Part shown: positions 1 to 11,013 of the stretch, piece after piece | Layout of the letters: the number at the start of each line of letters is the position of its first letter | Position numbering within the stretch: the stretch's first letter is position 1 | NCBI GenBank assembly: GCA_022702545.1 | Contig: JAHRBC010000002.1 | Span: 3,162,001 to 3,226,000, forward strand | Source of the DNA: Phycomyces nitens | Taxonomy: Eukaryota > Mucoromycota > Mucoromycetes > Mucorales > Phycomycetaceae | Length of the DNA: 64,000 bases | Direction: 5' to 3' | Made by a program: the position numbers and the translations under genes | The notes under the pieces: model-generated | What the model was told of the DNA's origin: nothing | The model's database searches: none | What the model saw: only the letters and a program-made list of their open reading frames with translations

Positions 1-509
1 TGGATTCACAAATTGGTAGGGGGAGGGGGGAGCCAAGGTAACCTTTACTGTCAGAAACGCACTTGTGGTATCTATTCTTCATACCTGGGATGCAGGTGTT
101 CCCCAGCCATAGGTGCTATTTCTACAGCCAACATTACAGAAACTGTAATATGATACATGGATCCTAAAGGTCATATAATTCAATACATTTTCATGGTTAA
201 AGACGCTACATACGCAATAGAGCTCTTTATATTGATGACTAGCGAAAACTCTCGGGCAGCCGAAGACAAGGCTTCCATGACTTTTTCACAGAATATTGGG
301 TCAATATCACAGAGAAGCTCGACTCTAATAAAGGATGTGACGTTGGCTACCAGTACACTGTCGGGACGAACGGGCGGTCCAGGATCAGTATTGTCTGTGT
401 AGACGGAATCCATAACTGCCTGCTTGATCTTCATGGCACCCAAATGGCATTCTACTGAGACAATGCCTAGCAAGCATAGCAGCAAGTACCACTGTAATGA
501 GTATCTCAT
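1..509 (-). CDS. secreted protein, 5' part only (runs off the window)
   Basis: I see the first exons of a gene that leaves the window at base 1. The ATG at 507-509 opens a typical signal peptide (MRYSLQWYLLLCLLGIVSVEC), so the product is probably secreted. Exon 1 is 214-509, with donor gtatgt. Exon 2 is 85-142 and adds a Cys-containing stretch (FCNVGCRNSTYGWGTP). A third exon probably begins near base 41, but its acceptor is ambiguous. After the signal peptide comes a conserved-looking segment with AMKIKQAVMDS and FCEKVMEALSSAAREFS. I do not recognise the family with certainty. It resembles the N-terminal part of large secreted fungal proteins, some of them metallopeptidase-like, but any catalytic motif would lie outside the window. 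Signal peptide and splice frame are seen; function is unknown. Confidence 0.55.
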
Positions 510-613
510 TCCAAATCAACACGATCTTGGCTGGCAACAGAATGAACTTGGAGATTAAACAAGTCACAGAGGGTAAACGGAATATAAGAGGGTCAAGTTG
601 AGTGTATTGTGCA

Positions 614-1836
614 TTATTGAGATAAAAAGTCGCTAATCTCAGAGTCCAGCCTATCTCGATGACTCAATAAAATATCATGCCCTCCACCTTTATAATGGGA
701 TATCTGGGCATGAGGCACATATCGTTGCAGAACATGGTGGTATTTATAGGGAACAGTCTAGGAACAAGTTTAAGTACAAAAATCACCTTCATTTGTACCA
801 AACCATACAAACCTTGTCATTATCTCCCCAGAGAACAAATACAGGAATATCAGAGAAATTTCCAAGGGTCTTGTAGCGTTCATCAAGACCACTCAATGGA
901 TAGTCAGCCAGAGTGCCTACAAATGCACGAATGAAGCCGGGGTGATGAATGAATTGGTAAGTGGTAACTGCAGTGATCCGATCAACGAGTGGATCATCTG
1001 CAAGATCTTTTCGAAGTGAAGAATTATCAATAATGAACTTGAATGCCTTTCTAGCAAACGGCTGTATCCAGTCCTGCTCAAGCAGCTTCATAACTAACGG
1101 GTGGGCAACAATCTTTCCAGACATGGGAATGTCAGCAGGGTCCATCAATCCTGCTGGTGCAATAAGCACAAGCTTATTCACGATCTCTGGGTAAAACGAA
1201 GTAAAAGATGTTGCAATTGCACCTAGATAAACCAAAGGATATTCAATGTTGGCACTCTGCCTAGTCTGACTAGCATTACCTCCAAGCGAGACTCCTACCA
1301 CATCTGTAGAGGTCCAGCCGATCTTTTGAAGTACAAGAGCCACCTGGGTCGTGTAAAGACTTTCATCGTAATGGTGAGGAGGGGCCTCTGCATATCCCTG
1401 GGGTAATAGAATGGTTGTGAGTCAGTCTGGAAATAAAGCACGGCCCATTAATTAGTTGGCTTACTCTTCCCCAGAGGTCGAACAAGAGTACATTATGGCC
1501 TTTGTCAGCCTATAGATATCCAGGTTTAATACCAATTATAACAGCCCAATCTGACCACCTCACCAGAGATTGAGAAAGAGAAAGATAGCAGGCTGCTCCG
1601 GTTGAGATTCCATGGATCAAGGTGACCTTTTGGCCATTGGGATCCCCAATGAGCCAGTAACGAATTGTGCCCATTGGCAGGACCAAGTCGGTACCATTGG
1701 GATAGAAATCTGGTGGATAGTATATCGAGGGAATCGAACTATGGGAGCCAAGAGTTTTTCTTTCGACCGGACCAAGAGCATAGGCAAGCAGGCCCGCTCC
1801 AATGGTCCATTTGATTAGTGTCTTGGTGAACAACAT
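614..1836 (-). CDS. alpha/beta-hydrolase (serine hydrolase), membrane-anchored N terminus
   Basis: Five exons (1564-1836, 1465-1509, 1280-1397, 813-1222, 614-757) join in frame to 329 residues. An N-terminal hydrophobic stretch (LIKWTIGAGLLAYALGPV) could be a signal anchor. The core shows the alpha/beta-hydrolase order: oxyanion-region motif LIHGIS, then LLFDLWGRG, the nucleophile elbow GVSLGG (Ser), the acid in LWGDNDK, and the catalytic His in GGGHD close to the C terminus. The intron inside the GVSLGG codons is clear: removing it restores SLGGAIATSF. The family includes ABHD6-like monoacylglycerol lipases and many esterases; the substrate here cannot be read from sequence. It lies head to head with the folate gene, 323 bp between start codons. 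Hydrolase fold and triad are well supported; lipase activity is inference. Confidence 0.85.
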
Positions 1837-2159
1837 TGGAAAGGAGGTGTATTGTGCTTTCTTTCTTTTTAGACTTCCGCCTATAACACGACCAGGAACA
1901 GCAAAAGTAGTACCAAGTAAATAACAAATATGATATTAAAGCAGACCAATGACCAATATTGTACCTGGATATCGAACAATAACAACAACAAGTATTGGCA
2001 AGCTTATCAGAGGGGTTGGCTCCCAACTGAACTCGAGTGTGAAAAAGTACTGGAGAGGAAAATGGAATTGAGTAGCGGAGACTGGGGTTTTATTACTATA
2101 CATACATATATAAAAAATGATAATTGAATTTGTTTTTTCAAGAATGTCCTGAAATACAA
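1837..2159. promoter_or_regulatory. divergent promoter region, hydrolase / folate dehydrogenase
   Basis: This 323-bp gap separates two divergent start codons and must hold both core promoters. It contains a TATATATAAAAA-like stretch at 2104-2116, on the folate-gene side. I found no other motif I could name. Confidence 0.4.
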
Positions 2160-3659
2160 ATGTTGTCATTCAATCGATCTAGCCATTTGATTCCCATGCG
2201 ACATTTCATGGGCCAATTGACCCAAATTGCCCGCATGTCTACGATCCTCGACGGAAAGACTCTAGCAAAGTGAGCCTCTTTTTTTATTATTATTCTGACG
2301 ACCATTGAACTACTGAACCCACAAGGTCTATTGTTGTAGTGAAGTCCGGAAACGCGTAAAAGAAGGTATCAAGGCTACCCAGGAGAAATTTCCTGATTAT
2401 AAGCCCCACTTGGCTGTGGTTCAAGTCGGCAGTCGTGAAGATTCATCTGTATATCTTCGGATGAAGCAAAGAGCAGCCAAAGAGGTATTGTTATCAACAA
2501 TATCAACCATATCTGTCTTATTGTCTTACAGGTCTTGTGTATCAGACAGGGATTGGATTTACACTTGAGCAATTGCCGGAATCAATCTCTGAACAAGCAT
2601 TATTAAACAGGATCAGAGAACTCAACAAGGATACCAAGGTCCACGGGATGATTGTCCAGATGCCATTGCCTCCCCACATCAATGAAAGCACCGTAATTGA
2701 AACTATAGACTACCACAAGGATGTAGACGGGTATACCAATATACAGATATGGTTCTTGGTCTAATATCCAAACTTATCTTGTCAGATTCCATGCATTGAA
2801 TGTCGGCAGAATGGCCAAGAAATCAACCACTCCACTGTTCTTGCCATGCACTCCAAAGGGCATCATTGAATTGCTTAGATCAAATGGTAAGGATATCATA
2901 TTCTGGCCAGTTTTGATATTGATTATTCTCTAGACATTTCATTAAGTGGCAAAAATGCAGTCGTAGTTGGTCGCAGTGATATTGTGGTGAGTCTGAAGCT
3001 TGGCTGTTTTTGTGTTTTACAACTATTGACATTTTATTTATTCATCTCAGGGATCCCCGGTGGCTTCTCTTTTGACAGCTGAGAATGCAACCGTAACACT
3101 ATGTCACTCCAAGACTGAGAATATCGAGTCTATAGTAAGTCTATTGAGTTATCCTATGGCAAATGAATTGGCTCTAGAGATCTTTGCTTTTTTTATACTA
3201 TTATTATTATTACCATAGGTCAACAGGGCCGATGTGCTGGTTGTGGCTATTGGCCAGCCTGAATTTATCAAGGGTACATGGATTAAACCTGGAGCAGTTG
3301 TGATTGATGTCGGTATAAACTCGGTTGCTGGTATGTAATGGTACAATTGATTACCCTTTATCTATTATTAATTCACATTGGAAACAGACCCTTCAAAGGC
3401 TTCTGGAAAAAAGCTGGTGGGCGATGTTGAATATGAGACTGCCTCAAAGGTAGCCGGTGCAATTACACCTGTTCCTGGAGGTGTAGGGCCCATGACGGTT
3501 GCAATGCTGATGGAGAATACAATGACAAGTGCAAATCGAACGCTAGAGTGTAATCACAAGGACACTAGAGGCGAAGAAAAGCTACGTCCTTTTTTTAGTT
3601 TCCGTCTATTCTCAAAAAGATACCAACTTTGTACATCTGAAGAAACACATCAAAAATAG
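2160..3659 (+). CDS. methylenetetrahydrofolate dehydrogenase/cyclohydrolase, mitochondrial type
   Basis: Eight exons (2160-2269, 2340-2484, 2546-2730, 2786-2886, 2934-2986, 3051-3134, 3219-3330, 3388-3659) give 353 residues. The enzyme interconverts 5,10-methylene-, methenyl- and 10-formyl-THF. Family motifs in order: catalytic YLRMK (Tyr/Lys), [20 protein letters not shown], the Rossmann-site [20 protein letters not shown], and the C-terminal signature [18 protein letters not shown]. The first 37 residues are basic and Ser-rich ([16 protein letters not shown]), like a mitochondrial presequence. Size matches bifunctional MTHFD2/FolD enzymes; no formate-THF ligase domain follows, so it is not the trifunctional C1-THF synthase. 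Acceptor choice at exon 3 (after gtatcag) restores KETGIGF. Odd point: about 25 residues after the usual end (TSANRTLE) look unconserved; the true stop may lie behind one more intron. Confidence 0.9.
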
Positions 3660-4270
3660 CATCCAGAAACCTCGAATCATTTTTCTTTATAAACACACAT
3701 TCAATACTTGGTCCTTGGCATTTCTGCCAATTTTATAAAGTGTTCTCCTCTCTAGGGTCTTGGTAGTGAATTTTAGATTCACAACTGATGACGTTGGTCT
3801 GCTATATAAAATGGGTCTATAAAGAGTACTCTTGAGAATATTGGCCGGCTGATAGTAAACAACAGTGTCTAGTAAACAATAGATGCCTTTGAATACAAAG
3901 CCTCAAATTCACCCTGTCCTTTAGGCTTTGGTATTTCTCAAGCAATGTAATTTTTGGAGTTATACGATACAGATCATTCTCTTGCTGTTTTATCAACCTT
4001 GACTTGTTATACTAATCCTGATACTAATCCTGATAATGGTAATGGCTTGTATTTTTGCTATAGATAGTTGGATAGCACCTTTCAAAGTGGTAAAGATCAA
4101 AGTTGATCGCCTTTCTTTTTTGACGTAATAAGGCTTGGCTATTCTGGGATGCCTATTACCAACAAATCTATCATTTATTTAATTTATAAATACACTTTAA
4201 TACCAACCACAAACGACGGAAGGGTCTATATGCAGTAGCGATCTTGTCCGCCTAATGATTTATTGTGTTG

Positions 4271-4302
<32 letters not shown>

Positions 4303-5846
4303 GCATATTGCGACTGATTAGGTCAATAATGCAGGTGTATGTTGTAAGTATGTATTTTATATACATGGCGCTTTATACTTTCTTGTGTATATTAATATTA
4401 CGACTACCATTAAATGATAAGCATTTCTATTTCTATTGTTTTGATTTATGTAGATTTTTGGCAAGTTATCTAATGTACCCACAAAAATCCCAAATATATA
4501 TATAATAATAAAGAGATTGTCGACGATATTTGTGGGGTTCAAATGGTGGTTCATGGGCCCATTTTTATGACATAGTGGCGTACAAGCACAGAGGTTAACC
4601 ATGATTGTAAATAGAATTTATATAGGTTTTTATATGATATATAAAGGACAGTTCCATTTTAAGTTTTACAGTGCTTTTGGAATAGTCTGTACTCCAGACT
4701 TGTTATAAAGTCATTGTCTTGCAAGTCAAGTCTTACAAATTATTATTATTATTATTATTCTTATTATTGTTGTTGTTGTTAAGTGATGAAGCTTGTAAAG
4801 AACCAATTATCATTCGAGATTATGGTTATTTTTGTTACAGTGGACATGTAACCTCATTAACCAGAGGCTGCGTTCTTGTCACCGTGCGTCCTGTAAAATA
4901 AAATAAAATAAAATGGTGATACAATCACTCTTAATTTTCTCAGGATTTTACATCTCTTTACAACCCAAAGTACAACAAATAGACTGTATTGCCTAGAGAC
5001 CATTCTCCAAGGACCCTTTGTTCTTTGATTGTCTAGTGAATGTTTTGTATTCAATTACGATGGTTCAGTGATTGTGTGGTTCTTATTTTGTCAGAAAAAA
5101 TATATTCTGTACTCCCTTGCAAGAAATACATGTATACAATAGAATTTTAGAATTCAAAAGATCTGGTATGAAAGTCTTGTAACCAGTACTTTCTCTATAA
5201 TGTACACACATTGTCCTTTTGTGAAATATTGTATTTATTATTTGGTCAACAGTTTATCGACCAGTTCACACAAGACACATTATCCTGTTTAATAGTAAAG
5301 ACCGATGTTTGTTTTTGACCTTTTATCACTCGGAATTAATCCGGTCTAAAGTTAAAAGGAATGGATTCTAAACATGCAAGGAGCATTCAGAGCATAAGAG
5401 AATCTAGAACTGTGTTTGTTGTTTTCATTGTCTTTTTTTTATTATTATTTAAAAAGAAAATAGGGTGTGTTACTTGAGATTCTGGTTTACCACACAGTCA
5501 ACATGAATCTTGTTTCTTTAAAGAATTTATTTTTTGGGGTCCAAATTTTATATATATATATTTATAAAGATATATATATAGATTGTTAAAAAAAAGAAAG
5601 AGTATGTATACAGTTGAAAAATAATAATAATAATAATAGTAATAATAATAATACATACTTGTGTGTATGAATAATAATAATAAAAAGCAAAGATATATAT
5701 ATATATATATATTTATAATAGATTACAGCAAGAATAAAATGAAAGAGAAAGAGAGAGGAAATCAAAGAGGGTTATATAAATAATTTTGTGTAGGGTGAAA
5801 AACAAAAAGAAACTTTTTTTTTTGGTTGGTTGGTATACCAGTTGAT
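3660..5846. other. intergenic, no gene seen
   Basis: About 2.2 kb of AT-rich DNA between the folate gene (ending leftwards) and the kinesin stop codon. It holds simple repeats: an AT run at 4271-4298, TTA/TTG repeats near 4740-4780, and AAT triplets around 5619-5653. Open frames here are short and look like chance. Confidence 0.6.
4271..4298. repeat. (AT)14 microsatellite
   Basis: A perfect run of 14 AT dinucleotides in intergenic DNA. Confidence 0.95.
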
Positions 5847-8800
5847 CTAATCGCCATAGTAAGAACCACTCATGGAGCTAGAAGATCTTTCCACGTCCCA
5901 GTGAAGTCTCAAATCCTCAAGACTGCTACTGCTGTGACGGTGAGCCATCTTGGCACGCGAGGCACGGGTGGGGGTCTGGGAAAGACGATCAAAGACATTG
6001 TTTCCGGAAGATGTGACAGAAGAAGCAGACGCAGCGCGTTCCATCATCAATGGCTGTCCGGGACCTGTGGGATAGAACTGTTGGGACCGTCTTTGTGCGA
6101 TTGTAGGGCGATGTTGCTGATAAGACACCGAGACGTGTGGAGAAGTGGGCTCATAGTTGCTGTCGTGATCACTGCCACTGTGGTGACTTGATGTGTGGCT
6201 CAACTTTGAGCTAACTGTTCCAGTGCCCATGAGCGACAGTTCGCGTAAAGAGGCACGGCGTCTTGCGGGAACGGGTGGTTGCTGGAGCGAAAATGCTCGC
6301 TTGCGGTTAATTGAGCTTTGAGAGGAGGAAGCTTGAGAGTGACCAGATGAACAGTCAGACTGAACAGAAGATCTTCTCAAATGACTGCTGCGAATAGAAG
6401 AGGTAGATGACTCGCGGTCGGTGGCGTAGCGAGTGAACTCAGAGGGGTTTACCATGGTCATAGGAATAGGGGACTCTGAGCCTCCCATACGCTGTTGCCA
6501 TGACATTCTCTTTTGGATCATGTTGTAGAAGCGGTCAGGGGAGGGAGTGGACTCTCGGTTGGGGATATGGTTGCGAACCGAGAGAGTGTCGGCAAGAGAG
6601 ACGGGTGGCTTGATACCCACACCCAATGTCTGGGGACGGATATGTCCAATGACAAGAGTTGGAGAAGTCAATGGAGAAGGTGGTGGCATCAGCATCATAT
6701 CATCACTCTGAACACTGGTTGTTCCAAATGATACGACTGATGAGCCAGGAGAAGACGACTCATTAAAGGTATAATCAAGTCCAGGCTCTGGGGTAGTAAT
6801 CATGCCCCGAAGACCGTCTTCGTAAATCTTGTCAAAGATGGTGTTTCCTCCATTGATAAACTCTTCAATCTTGACATCAAATGCAATGTCTTGGTCCTCT
6901 TTGGTAGGGTCACTCTTGTCTTCGAGCTTGCGAATGCGACGCTCGTTCTCAATGGTGGTGGCAATGGCTGCGCGCTTCATTACTATCAATGTACGACGGA
7001 GGTCTTGTACGGTCTTCTCCAGGTTCTGCATGGTCACCTGGCGGTTACACTCGCTCATTCGTACATTCATAATATCATCTACGAGGGCCTCTGCAATACT
7101 CTTGCACTCATCAGCCTCGAGTGTCTTGAGTAGCTTGGCTGTAATGTCATAGGCAATTTCGGGTGCTGCATTGGCAGGAACATTGAACTTCTCCTCAATG
7201 GCATCCATATCAGCCCAGTCGTTGCTAGGTTTAGGGTTTCTGACAATCTCATCGGCAAAGGTCACACGCTTCTCGGGACGAGGGGACTCTGCGATAGATG
7301 TCTGTGTAGATTCGTCTTCTGACATGGCTTCACCGGCGGCCTCGGACTGAAGAGCACGAATTCGAGCAGAAAGGTAAGAGATTTCGGCCTCAATCAGATC
7401 AATGCGCTCATCGGTAAACTCTAGAGCCATGGTGTCCATGGAGAGGCTCATGGCTTGAGCAGTCTCCTTCTCGGCCATGTAGATATGCTTTCTTTCGTCA
7501 ACAAGATCAAGCTTCTCGGCTGCAAGACGCTCGCGACGGACCAATAGCTGCTCCATCTCGACAACGGCCTGCTTTCCCTGAATGTACTGGTAGAGGGCAC
7601 GGTCCAACAGCTGCTTCTTGCGAGTAGCACGGACTTGGACAGGAATAGGATTCTTGCGGCGTGTTTTACGAGTACCATTTGGAGTGCCACCACGGGCAAA
7701 CATGGCAAAGCTTCCGCCAATGATATGAGAAACCTTGCTTAGGAGACGCTCATCCAAGACACCACCCTCACGAATGGCCTTCTTGAGCATGCTGGTGAGC
7801 TGCTTGAGCTGGCCACTGCTGAGAGACATTTCCTCGCTTCTGCGCTTCAGGGTCTGTTTCTGTGCCTCGTGCTCGCGCTCAAGACGACGATGGGCCATGG
7901 TAGACTCGGCATTCTGGCGCTGGAGCTGCTGAATCTTTCGCTCCTGGCCTGTCATCTGATCTCGCACTCTCTCGGTCTCCTGTTTCATGCGCTTGACCAT
8001 GCGCTTCTTCTCAATTTTGAGCGTCTCTACATTGACGCGCAGAGATCTGAGCAGAGACTCGTTCTGATTGCGGGTGGCCTGCATGGTCATGGTGGTCTGA
8101 GCATACTTGCGCTTGAGCTCCTGGATCTCTACCAAGAGCTGCTTCATCTTGGTCTCATAGGCATGGCGAACCTCAATCATCTGCTGCTTGTCGCGTGCAG
8201 ACACTGACTCGGCCTTGGTGCCTACGTGCTTTGTGCGGGTAATTGTAGATTCGCGTTCGCGTTGAAGGTCTGCCAATTGGACTTGGAGGTGACCCATCTT
8301 CTCGTCATACTTGCGACGCATAAAGCTGTACGCATTCTCGGACTTTTCGAGATGAGATACCAACTCCTCCTTGACTCTAATGTCAGCCTGGATTTGGTGG
8401 AGCATACGAGCGAGCTGGGGGTTAGACTTGGACTCTGAATGGGCCAAAGAAGGTTTGGAATCAACCGAATTTAGACTGTGGTCGGTCGAAGCCACTGACC
8501 CGTTCTCCTCCTTGATGATTCGTCTGATAGGAGCAGACTCGTTCCACAATGGCACTGCAAGGGCCTCGATGTCGAGGTCAAAGTCATCATGATCACTGTG
8601 ATCGACAGGAGAAGAAGTGAGGGTAAAGTTTCCTTCATCAGACTCCATGTGGTCCAGTTCTCCAGAGTGCAGACGGGCATCCTCTTCAAACGCCTTGAGT
8701 TCCTCCTCCCATGCGAGCGCAGTTTCCTCGAGAGGCTTGATAAGCTCGAGTACTTCCATGCCCTTGAGAATCTCGGCGCGTGCCTTGGCAATGCTCTCCT

Positions 8801-11013
8801 TGACTTCTTGGCGGACCTCGGTACCCTCGGTTTCTTCATTGAAGTAGCCCTCGTCTTCATAGATCTCTTCGGAAGAGCTGTCTTCCTTTTCTTTAATGTG
8901 TGCCCGGAGTCTGGTCTTGAGACTGGAGCTCTTGGTCATGACAGGACGTCTGGCATGTTTAGAAGAAGGCCGGCTGCGAGACGATGATGTTGTGCTGTTG
9001 CTTGCGCTTGCAGACATGCGCCCGTTGCGACGGCGACGGTTGTTATTGGTGGTGTTGCTGTTGTGGACCTTTTGGCGGCGACTGGGCTGGGAGGTGCTGT
9101 GGTTGAGATCCGAGAACTTGCCCAGGGAAGAGTGTATGGGCGTGGATTTTACGTTCTCTAGGAAGCACAGACGATCACGGGTATCTGCCAGCTCATTATT
9201 GAGGTCCTGGATGGTCTTTTGGTACTGTGCAATCAGTGGATGGGTTTGGATCTTGGGTGGCGCATTGAGATCATAGCTTGGGCTGCTAATGTCTTGGGAC
9301 TCGTTGGCAAGGAAATCACCCAGTTCGCGTTCCATGACTAGTGTGTCACGCTCACTCGTGATCTGAACCATGTTGTTCGATAGGTCCTGGACACGACCCC
9401 TAAGGCGCCCGACCTCAGCACGCAATGCACGATTTTCCTCGTCTTGCTGAGGACTATATCCTCCAGACTCGTTACGCATAGAGGCGATCTCTAGTCGGAG
9501 TCTGGACAGCTGGGCTCGCAGCTGGTTGACTTCGATTGAGCTGCCGGCAAAGTCCTGGTTGATAGCAACCCGGTTCTTGATGTTGCGTGCACGGTTGGCG
9601 TACTTCATTGTGTTGAGGGTCTCCATGAAATTAGAGTCAGCAGGCGACACACAGGCCAGCATGAGTGTCTGACTGTTGCCTCCGAGCGAGTCCTGAAGAA
9701 GGCGCGTGAGTTTGCTGTCACGATAAGGTACATGGGCCGTCCGGCGAGAATCGTCTCCCAGGGCCGAGATGACGTTTCCGAGGGCCAACAGACCAGCATT
9801 GATGGCAATGCCTTCCTTGGCTCGGTCGCCTTGGGCATTTGTTCGTTTAAGCTATAAAATATATATATATGTGTTAGTGTGACTATGGAATAAGAAATTT
9901 TACTTACACGCTCAGAGCCAGCAAGATCTACAAAGTGGAATTTGCTAGTCAAAGACTGGATTTTTGCTGCACCCGAGGCACCATCCTCTGGACGCTGCTG
10001 CTTGAGGATCACAGAAAAGACAGCGTGAGAACGGGAGGAAACAGTGTTCATATCTGTTGATCCAGTTGTCCTACAAAGCGAGCCCTTTTCAAGATATCTA
10101 TAAAAGGGATTAAGCCATGAGTATATTCTGTTCCGGAACATGGTTGTAAAATATTTCTGTTGTGTACCCTAAGAGTTCTTTTGGGGACGTGCATAGTTCT
10201 TCCTTTACACCGCTCCAGTAGATATTGCCGGCAACATCTTCTCGAATGGTCACTTCGCTGTGGGCCGTTGAGGGAAGGCCTTTGCGTTTGTGGTGTGGAC
10301 TGAGGAGATCAATGAGCTCTTCATTGTATAACTCGAGGAACGAAACATAGACTTCATATTTAAAGTCGGCACTACGTTGCGCACGCTCTTCTAGGCTGTG
10401 GAATAAATCAATGATACACCGAGGAACAATGCCTAAGACAATTTAAGTTGCAAGTTCTTTTTTTTATTGTGTATAAACTATAGCTTAGGGGGTTACCTTC
10501 ATTTTCAGTATCCGCAGGATTCTCAAGGCCTGTGCCCATGCTATATGTTTTACCAGAGCCTGTTTGACTAAAATATATGGTTAGAATGTTGCACTAATAT
10601 TAATTTTAATTATCATGACTTACCCATAGGCAAGAATGGTGGCGTTGAAACTGTTTTTTTTTGGTTGAAAACAATGGCAATTTAATTAATTGTCTATACA
10701 TGAGATTCATACGAGGATTTCTTACCCGTCTACGAATTTTTCTAATAGTGGACCAGCTGCTTTTTTATAGACATCGTTTTGGGGTGTATTTGGATCAAAT
10801 ACATAATCGTATGTAAAGGACTTGTCGGTGCCAATGAGAATCTGAGGCTCATTAGGAATGAATGAGAGACATTCTGTACAATTTGTGAGTTGTTCTCGTT
10901 GGGCAAGAGGACGAACACGCAAGGCAACTCTGTGTAGGGTAAAGATGAGTGAGATGGCGAGATGGCAAAAAGGTGTTTGTTATATAATCTAACCTCACTG
11001 CGGTTGAAGTCAT
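5847..11013 (-). CDS. kinesin-4 family motor protein (KIF4/KIF21-like)
   Basis: Seven exons (10994-11013, 10726-10929, 10624-10650, 10497-10567, 10168-10432, 9908-10097, 5847-9851) join in frame to 1,593 residues. The N-terminal motor domain is complete: [11 protein letters not shown]-loop GQTGSGKT (about residue 85), switch I SSRSH (about 220), switch II DLAGSER (about 255), then [18 protein letters not shown] and NRARNIKNR. This is a plus-end kinesin ATPase on microtubules. The neck and stalk carry long coiled coils (for example [16 protein letters not shown]). The last roughly 350 residues are Ser/Thr/Pro-rich and probably disordered. I see neither the Cys-rich tail of KIF4 nor KIF21 WD40 repeats. 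Kinesin-4 assignment rests on motor motifs and stalk style; the exact subgroup is uncertain. One 4-kb terminal exon holds most of the protein. Long antisense open frames across it are shadows. Confidence 0.92.

Noticed and set aside
7869..9276. Long plus-strand open frames opposite the kinesin stalk
   Set aside because: They are antisense shadows of a GC-richer coding exon; the minus frame has all domains and no plus-strand start or splice logic.
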